Below are positions 5,037-8,760 of a stretch of DNA of 8,760 nucleotides, piece by piece. Under the pieces are notes generated by a model that ran no database searches, was not told the DNA's origin, and saw nothing but the letters and a program-made list of their open reading frames with translations. The DNA is from Spirochaetota bacterium. GTDB taxonomy: Bacteria; Spirochaetota; UBA12135; COTS27; JAFLEE01. The DNA is taken from positions 1 through 8,760 of the forward strand of contig JAFLEE010000136.1 in NCBI GenBank assembly GCA_017302015.1, given 5' to 3'. How positions within the stretch are numbered: the stretch's first letter is position 1; each line of letters starts with the position of its first letter. The position numbers were made by a program, and so were the translations under genes.

Positions 5037-6497
5037 ATGATGCGAAACGCCTTCCTCCTCATCCTCGCCGCCCTGGTCATCGCCACCCAATTCATGAACA
5101 TGCGCAAGTCCGCCGGCGGCCCCGTCGGCGGCAAGGTCTATTGGTCGACGGTGATCAACCCCATGCACAACAAGTATACGTGGCTCTTCCGCCAGTGGCT
5201 CTCCAACCAGCCCGGCGCCATGGACACCGAGGTCTCGGTCGACGTCAATAGCCAGGGCCGTCAGAAGACGGTCATCCAGGGCGTCTCGGGCGTCGCCGCC
5301 GACGTGATCACGGTCCACAATTTCGACGTGCCCTTCTACGAGGGCATCGGCATCATGCAGAACCTCGATGCCTTCCCCGACCTGGCCGACCAGGTGCGCA
5401 AGAACCTCGAGCGCACCCCGGAGATCTCCTATTACCTGCTGCAGCACGGCAACCTCTACGGCGTGCCCATGCGCATCCATGCCAACGCCTACATGATCAA
5501 CCTCGACGCGCTGAAGGCGGCGGGCATGGCGCCCCCGCCCCTCGCGCCGACCCTCGACCAGTTCGAGGCCATGGCCCGGGAGTTCTGCGCGAAGGGCAAT
5601 AAAGGCCGCGCTCGGCGCGAAATCTTCTACGCCGACCGCGTCGGCCTCGACCTGCTGCTGCACGCCTCGGGGCTCTCCTTCCTCAACGAAACGGGCACGG
5701 GCGCGGCCGCCTTCGACGAGCCGCGGAGGCGCCTCATGGACCGCTACGAGCGCTGGGTCTACGAGGAGCACCTCATCCCCACCCCCGCCGAGTGGCAATC
5801 GTTCAACGTCGACCAGAACTATAGCCCGTCGTTCTCCCTCTTCTGCCGCAACCAATTCGCCGCCATCCGGGGGGGCAAATGGTTCGCCATCTTCATGCGC
5901 CAGGTCAAGAACCCCGTCACCATGGGAACCATGTTGCCCCCCAACGGCGGCTACCCCGTCACCGATTTCGTCTTCGGCGGCATCTCGATGTACCGCAATA
6001 GCCCGCGCAAGGAGGCGGCGGCCTGGTACCTGCGCTATTTCCTCTCCTCCAACTACAACAAGGAACTCGCCCGGGATTCCGACGGCCTGCCGCCCGATAC
6101 CCGCTATTGGTCCGATCCCGAACTCCTCCGTCCCTCCAAATACACCAACGAGTGGGCCTTCCACGAGCCCTACACCAATATCTTCTATAACCATTCGTGC
6201 GCGCCCGAGGATACCCCGTTCGCCCAGTCGACCCAGTACGACCGCGCCCGGGGCCAATTCGGCTATTGGGACGCCCGCCACAAGACCGCCGAAGAATCGT
6301 GGCAGCTCTTCGCCCAATATTTCGACGAGGAGATCAAGCGCAACCTGAAGCACAAGCCGGCCGACAAGCCCCGCTTCGAGGCCGCCGTGAAACTCCAAGC
6401 GAAGATCGACGAGTACAAGGCCTCGGGAAAGAAGATCCCCTCCGAATGGATCGCCAACCCCTTCCTGCGCAAGTACTATAAAGACTCGGGGAAATAG
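5037..6497 (+). CDS. Extracellular solute-binding protein of a sugar ABC transporter, family 1 type, membrane-anchored
   Basis: A 486-residue periplasmic-type binding protein. Residues 4-20 are strongly hydrophobic (NAFLLILAALVIATQFM), followed by MRKSAGG. There is no lipobox cysteine and no clear signal-peptidase site, so it probably stays anchored by this segment. Family marks include KVYWSTVINP at the first strand (33-42), AADVITVHNFDVPFYEGIGI (88-107), LYGVPMRIHANAYMINLDALKAAGM (140-164), FAAIRGGKWFAIF in the middle and FVFGGISMYRNSPRKEAAAWYLRYF toward the end. The helical, Lys-rich C-terminus ends IANPFLRKYYKDSGK. The start is fixed by AGGAG six bases before the first of two ATGs. An upstream in-frame TTG at 5004 would place the ribosome site and -10 box inside the gene. 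The likely role is capture of oligosaccharides released by neighbouring hydrolases. No permease or ATPase is in view, and the next gene converges, so its membrane partners are elsewhere. Confidence 0.88.
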   Translation: MMRNAFLLILAALVIATQFMNMRKSAGGPVGGKVYWSTVINPMHNKYTWLFRQWLSNQPGAMDTEVSVDVNSQGRQKTVIQGVSGVAADVITVHNFDVPFYEGIGIMQNLDAFPDLADQVRKNLERTPEISYYLLQHGNLYGVPMRIHANAYMINLDALKAAGMAPPPLAPTLDQFEAMAREFCAKGNKGRARREIFYADRVGLDLLLHASGLSFLNETGTGAAAFDEPRRRLMDRYERWVYEEHLIPTPAEWQSFNVDQNYSPSFSLFCRNQFAAIRGGKWFAIFMRQVKNPVTMGTMLPPNGGYPVTDFVFGGISMYRNSPRKEAAAWYLRYFLSSNYNKELARDSDGLPPDTRYWSDPELLRPSKYTNEWAFHEPYTNIFYNHSCAPEDTPFAQSTQYDRARGQFGYWDARHKTAEESWQLFAQYFDEEIKRNLKHKPADKPRFEAAVKLQAKIDEYKASGKKIPSEWIANPFLRKYYKDSGK

Positions 6498-6521
6498 ACC
6501 CTCGCCACCGCCGAGCGAAGC

Positions 6522-6557
6522 GCGGCCTTCCCGCCGCAGGCGGACCTACTGGGCCGC
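6522..6557. terminator. GC-rich nested inverted repeats between convergent genes
   Basis: GCGGCC (6522-6527) pairs with GGCCGC (6552-6557), and inside it CCGCC (6531-6535) pairs with GGCGG (6539-6543). The structure spans the 48-bp gap between the solute-binding gene and the convergent membrane-protein gene and overlaps the latter's last codons. There is no U tract on either strand, so it is a weak candidate for a shared terminator. Confidence 0.25.
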
Positions 6558-7220
6558 CGCGGTCTTCTCGAGGATCGCCGCGAGGTCGACGACTAAGTCG
6601 AGCGCTTCGCGGTAGGTCTCCTCGTCGGTGAGGACGGCCTGGACCTCCCAACGGACCCTCGTGTCGTGGAGGGTGACCGAGGGGTGCTTCTCGAGGGCGC
6701 CCAAGAAGGCCGTTTGGAGGACCGGATCCGAGAAGAGGGACTGAATGGCGGCCGCGTCCGCGCCTTGCAGGCGCACGGCCTGGTCGAAGGCCTTCTCGCC
6801 GACCTCGATATCCTGCATTTTGAAGAGCGCTTTTCCTAAGGAAAGGAGTGCCGGTTCGCGACCCGCCCGGAAAGGGAACCCGACCGGACGGTTGAGTACG
6901 GCTTCGACCACCGTGTAGGAAGTCTTGCTCTTGCCGCTCCCGCGGGTCTCGGGGTAGGCGGCGACCTCAAAGCCCCCCCGGCTACCCTCCAGGCGCCATG
7001 GGAAGAAGGCTTGCAGGAGAGGTTTCAGGCGCTCGGGGCCCGGGACCTTTTCCAGATCGGCCGCCGGCCCCGTGAAACGGAGCGGGAGCCGGGGCGCGAG
7101 TTCGCGGAGTTTCTGGTGCACCCGGAGTTGGGCGCGCGCGGCGAAGGCGAGGATCCCGGCGGAGAGGACCGCGAAGGCGCCGAACATCCCCACCGGAACC
7201 AGGAAATCCCATGACGCCAT
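6546..7220 (-). CDS. Single-pass membrane protein of unknown function
   Basis: I do not recognise a named family with confidence for this 224-residue protein. Residues about 6-29 form one transmembrane helix (FLVPVGMFGAFAVLSAGIL, then AFAARA), followed by a soluble domain. FEVAAYPETRGSGKSKTSYTVVEA (about 84-107) reads as strand, charged turn, strand. IEVGEKAFDQAVRLQGADAAAIQSLFSDPVLQTAFL has the shape 'G-x-x-x-FD-x-x-(V/R)-x-x-G-x-D-x-x-x-(V/I)-x-x-LF', which recurs in uncharacterised bacterial membrane proteins. The end is helical. The start is supported by GGGGGTGA just upstream, close to the ideal GGAGGTGA, with six bases from its G-run to the ATG. It lies 17 bp after the glycoside hydrolase gene on the same strand, so they are surely co-transcribed. 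A link to polysaccharide use rests only on that context. It could equally be a housekeeping protein. Confidence 0.8.
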   Translation of the reverse strand: MASWDFLVPVGMFGAFAVLSAGILAFAARAQLRVHQKLRELAPRLPLRFTGPAADLEKVPGPERLKPLLQAFFPWRLEGSRGGFEVAAYPETRGSGKSKTSYTVVEAVLNRPVGFPFRAGREPALLSLGKALFKMQDIEVGEKAFDQAVRLQGADAAAIQSLFSDPVLQTAFLGALEKHPSVTLHDTRVRWEVQAVLTDEETYREALDLVVDLAAILEKTAAAQ

Positions 7221-7237
7221 GTGTCACCCCCTTCCGG

Positions 7238-8760
7238 CTATTTCTTGTAGTAGACCTTCAAATCGCGCACCCAGAACGTCCACGATTCGAAGGCCGGGTT
7301 GCAGCCGATGCGAAGCATCTTCACCCTGTCCGGCCGCCACGCCGCCGGCGCTTCGGAGGAGAATTGGATGAGCACGTTCTGCCAATTCGTCGTCTGGTTC
7401 GGGTAGGGGAAGTATTGGGCCTCCCCCTTCTCGTGGACGGCTTCCGTCACGGCCATGAGCAGGCAGGTGATCTCCTTGGGGCTGCGGCGCTCGCTGCGGA
7501 CATCGAAGCTGATGCCGACCGCGGCGGAGAGATCCTCGCCCGCCTCCAAGGGGAACTCGGGATACACCCAACGATCGACGAGCGGGGGGAAATCCACCTT
7601 GAACTTCACCGCCTTCTCGGCTTCGTCGCGCTCGATGCGCATGGTCCCCGCGGCGTTCTTGCGCCAACGATCGACCTGGAGGATGTCGAGGGGCCGGGCG
7701 ACCACGTCGCTTCGGGTGCGCATATCGAGGTAGAACGGCACGTAGGCCGGGGAGATCTCCTTCCCGTCGCAGGTGCCGGCGAGGCGGAGGTCGAAGAGGC
7801 CCGGGGAACGGGTGCCCAGGGTGAAGGGCAGGCGCACCGACGACATGGGCTCCACGCGCACCGTTTCCTTGAGGCCGATGATCTGTGAATCCTTGCCCAG
7901 GTTGCGCAGTCGCACCTCTTTCGGCTTGGAGGAGAAATTAAACACATCGAGGCTGGCCTTGGCCGGATTCTGGTCCAGGCGGGCCGTCATCTTATTGGGG
8001 GTGCTCACGCCCTCCCCGGGGTTGAAGCGCAAGACCACCTCGAGTTCCCGGTTCGCCGCCGCGGGCGCCGGACGCTTCCAGGGCAGGACCGAGGGCTTGA
8101 GGCCCGAGAACCCCCGGGCGAATTGGGGATAACGGCCGGAGGGAAGCGCCACCCGCCCGCCCGCCGGGGCGAGCGTCGACGTTTTCCCGAGGAGATCCAC
8201 GAGTTCGATGGCCTTGGCCGCGGACGTCACCGTGAACGACCGCTGGTCGTTGGAGATCGACCACCACACGAGCGTCTGGCCGCCGCCTTTTTCGGCCCAC
8301 AGATGGGCTTCGATCCCTTCGCCGACGTCGATGCGGCCGAGCCAGGCGGCCGCGCCCAATTGGTGGGTGAGGTTCGCCAGGGCCGCGAAGACGGGCTTCG
8401 CGGTGAAGTCCCAGCGGAAGAGCCCCCAGACCTTAGTATTGTCGCGCTCATTGTACGGCGGGAAGACGAAGAAGAAATCGCGGGTCACCCCGCGGGTGAC
8501 CGCCATGACCATCCCCTTCACCAGGTGCTCGGCGTGCAGGCGCTCCTGCTCGTCGTCGTGCTCGACCTCGGCGCGACCGGCGACGAGCGGCTTCATCTTT
8601 CCGCCCCCCTCGTGGCCCAGGCCGTTCTCCGTCACCCAGAGTTCCTTGTCGGCGGCCCCGTAGCGGCCCAGGAAATTGGTCACATCGGCCATGAGGGCGT
8701 CGTACTGGTGGAGTTCGCGGTAGATGTGGAAATTGAAGGCGTCGAAATAGGGGGCGATGC
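7238..8760 (-). CDS. Clan GH-A glycoside hydrolase, C-terminal part with beta-sandwich modules (partial)
   Basis: The reading frame enters from the right edge and ends at TAG (7240-7238). 506 residues are visible. It opens with IAPYFDAFNFHIYRELHQYD and then KELWVTENGLGHEGGG, where Glu (codon 8629-8627) after a hydrophobic strand fits the clan GH-A nucleophile at strand 7. GLFRWDFTAKPVFAALANLTHQLG is a typical strand-8 ending of GH39- or GH5-like barrels. Then come a small beta domain (about 8333-8108: LWAEKGGGQTLVWWSISNDQ), an Ig-like domain (about 8050-7720: LDVFNFSSKPKEVRLRNLG) and a final jelly-roll (about 7690-7241) with DFPPLVDRWVYPEFPL, NWQNVLIQFSSE and ESWTFWVRDLKVYY. The barrel's N-terminal half, the acid/base residue and any signal peptide lie outside the window, so GH family and location are not fixed. 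An ATG at 8692 is internal, not the start. Confidence 0.85.
   Translation of the reverse strand, partial: IAPYFDAFNFHIYRELHQYDALMADVTNFLGRYGAADKELWVTENGLGHEGGGKMKPLVAGRAEVEHDDEQERLHAEHLVKGMVMAVTRGVTRDFFFVFPPYNERDNTKVWGLFRWDFTAKPVFAALANLTHQLGAAAWLGRIDVGEGIEAHLWAEKGGGQTLVWWSISNDQRSFTVTSAAKAIELVDLLGKTSTLAPAGGRVALPSGRYPQFARGFSGLKPSVLPWKRPAPAAANRELEVVLRFNPGEGVSTPNKMTARLDQNPAKASLDVFNFSSKPKEVRLRNLGKDSQIIGLKETVRVEPMSSVRLPFTLGTRSPGLFDLRLAGTCDGKEISPAYVPFYLDMRTRSDVVARPLDILQVDRWRKNAAGTMRIERDEAEKAVKFKVDFPPLVDRWVYPEFPLEAGEDLSAAVGISFDVRSERRSPKEITCLLMAVTEAVHEKGEAQYFPYPNQTTNWQNVLIQFSSEAPAAWRPDRVKMLRIGCNPAFESWTFWVRDLKVYYKK

Noticed and set aside
4911-6398. Minus-strand open frame (495 codons) opposite the solute-binding gene
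   Set aside because: The composition is low in diversity (Gly, Val, Glu, Asp, His), no family is recognisable, and the plus-strand gene has clear family motifs plus promoter and ribosome site.

Overview
The window is GC-rich and almost fully coding. It holds six protein genes, two of them cut by the window edges (a seventh run of features is regulatory DNA), and most of them point to breakdown of plant-type polysaccharide. I see no tRNA, rRNA, insertion sequence, phage gene or CRISPR array. The mix is a secreted glycoside hydrolase with jelly-roll modules, a CE15-like esterase, an AraC regulator, a sugar-type ABC solute-binding protein and a beta-propeller protein of the oligogalacturonate-lyase-like kind, with no SusC/SusD pair. 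That suggests a polysaccharide-degrading bacterium outside Bacteroidota, perhaps of the PVC group (Planctomycetes, Verrucomicrobia, Lentisphaerae/Kiritimatiellae). The taxonomic guess is an inference from gene content only.

Left block (1-3576, minus strand, read right to left): a secreted GH5-type hydrolase (3576 to 1411), a 137-bp gap, an AraC-family regulator (1273 to 347), a 54-bp gap, and the start of a propeller protein (292 to beyond the left edge). The hydrolase has an unusual sandwich layout, with similar beta-sandwich modules on both sides of the catalytic barrel. The regulator gene has no Shine-Dalgarno sequence, and a promoter-like element would start its transcript at or next to its ATG.

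Centre (3577-6497): a 255-bp divergent intergenic region separates the hydrolase from a plus-strand CE15-like esterase without a signal peptide (3832-4914). The esterase leader can form two strong hairpins that compete for four shared bases, and it carries a repeated Shine-Dalgarno-like 9-mer. A 122-bp gap with a perfect TATAAT box and a 15-bp palindrome leads to a membrane-anchored family-1 type solute-binding protein (5037-6497) with no permease gene in view.

Right block (6546-8760, minus strand): a partial multidomain clan GH-A glycoside hydrolase (beyond 8760 to 7238) is followed after 17 bp by a small single-pass membrane protein of unknown function (7220 to 6546), almost certainly in the same transcript. 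This block converges on the solute-binding gene across a 48-bp gap.

A plausible joint picture is that the hydrolases cut hemicellulose or a related beta-glycan outside the cytoplasm, the binding protein captures the products, the CE15-like enzyme removes an ester-linked group, and the AraC protein controls the set. The substrate, and the assignment of all these genes to one regulon, are inferences. No clearly undescribed system is proven here. The best leads are the module-flanked hydrolase, the two-hairpin leader and the uncharacterised membrane protein paired with a glycosidase.
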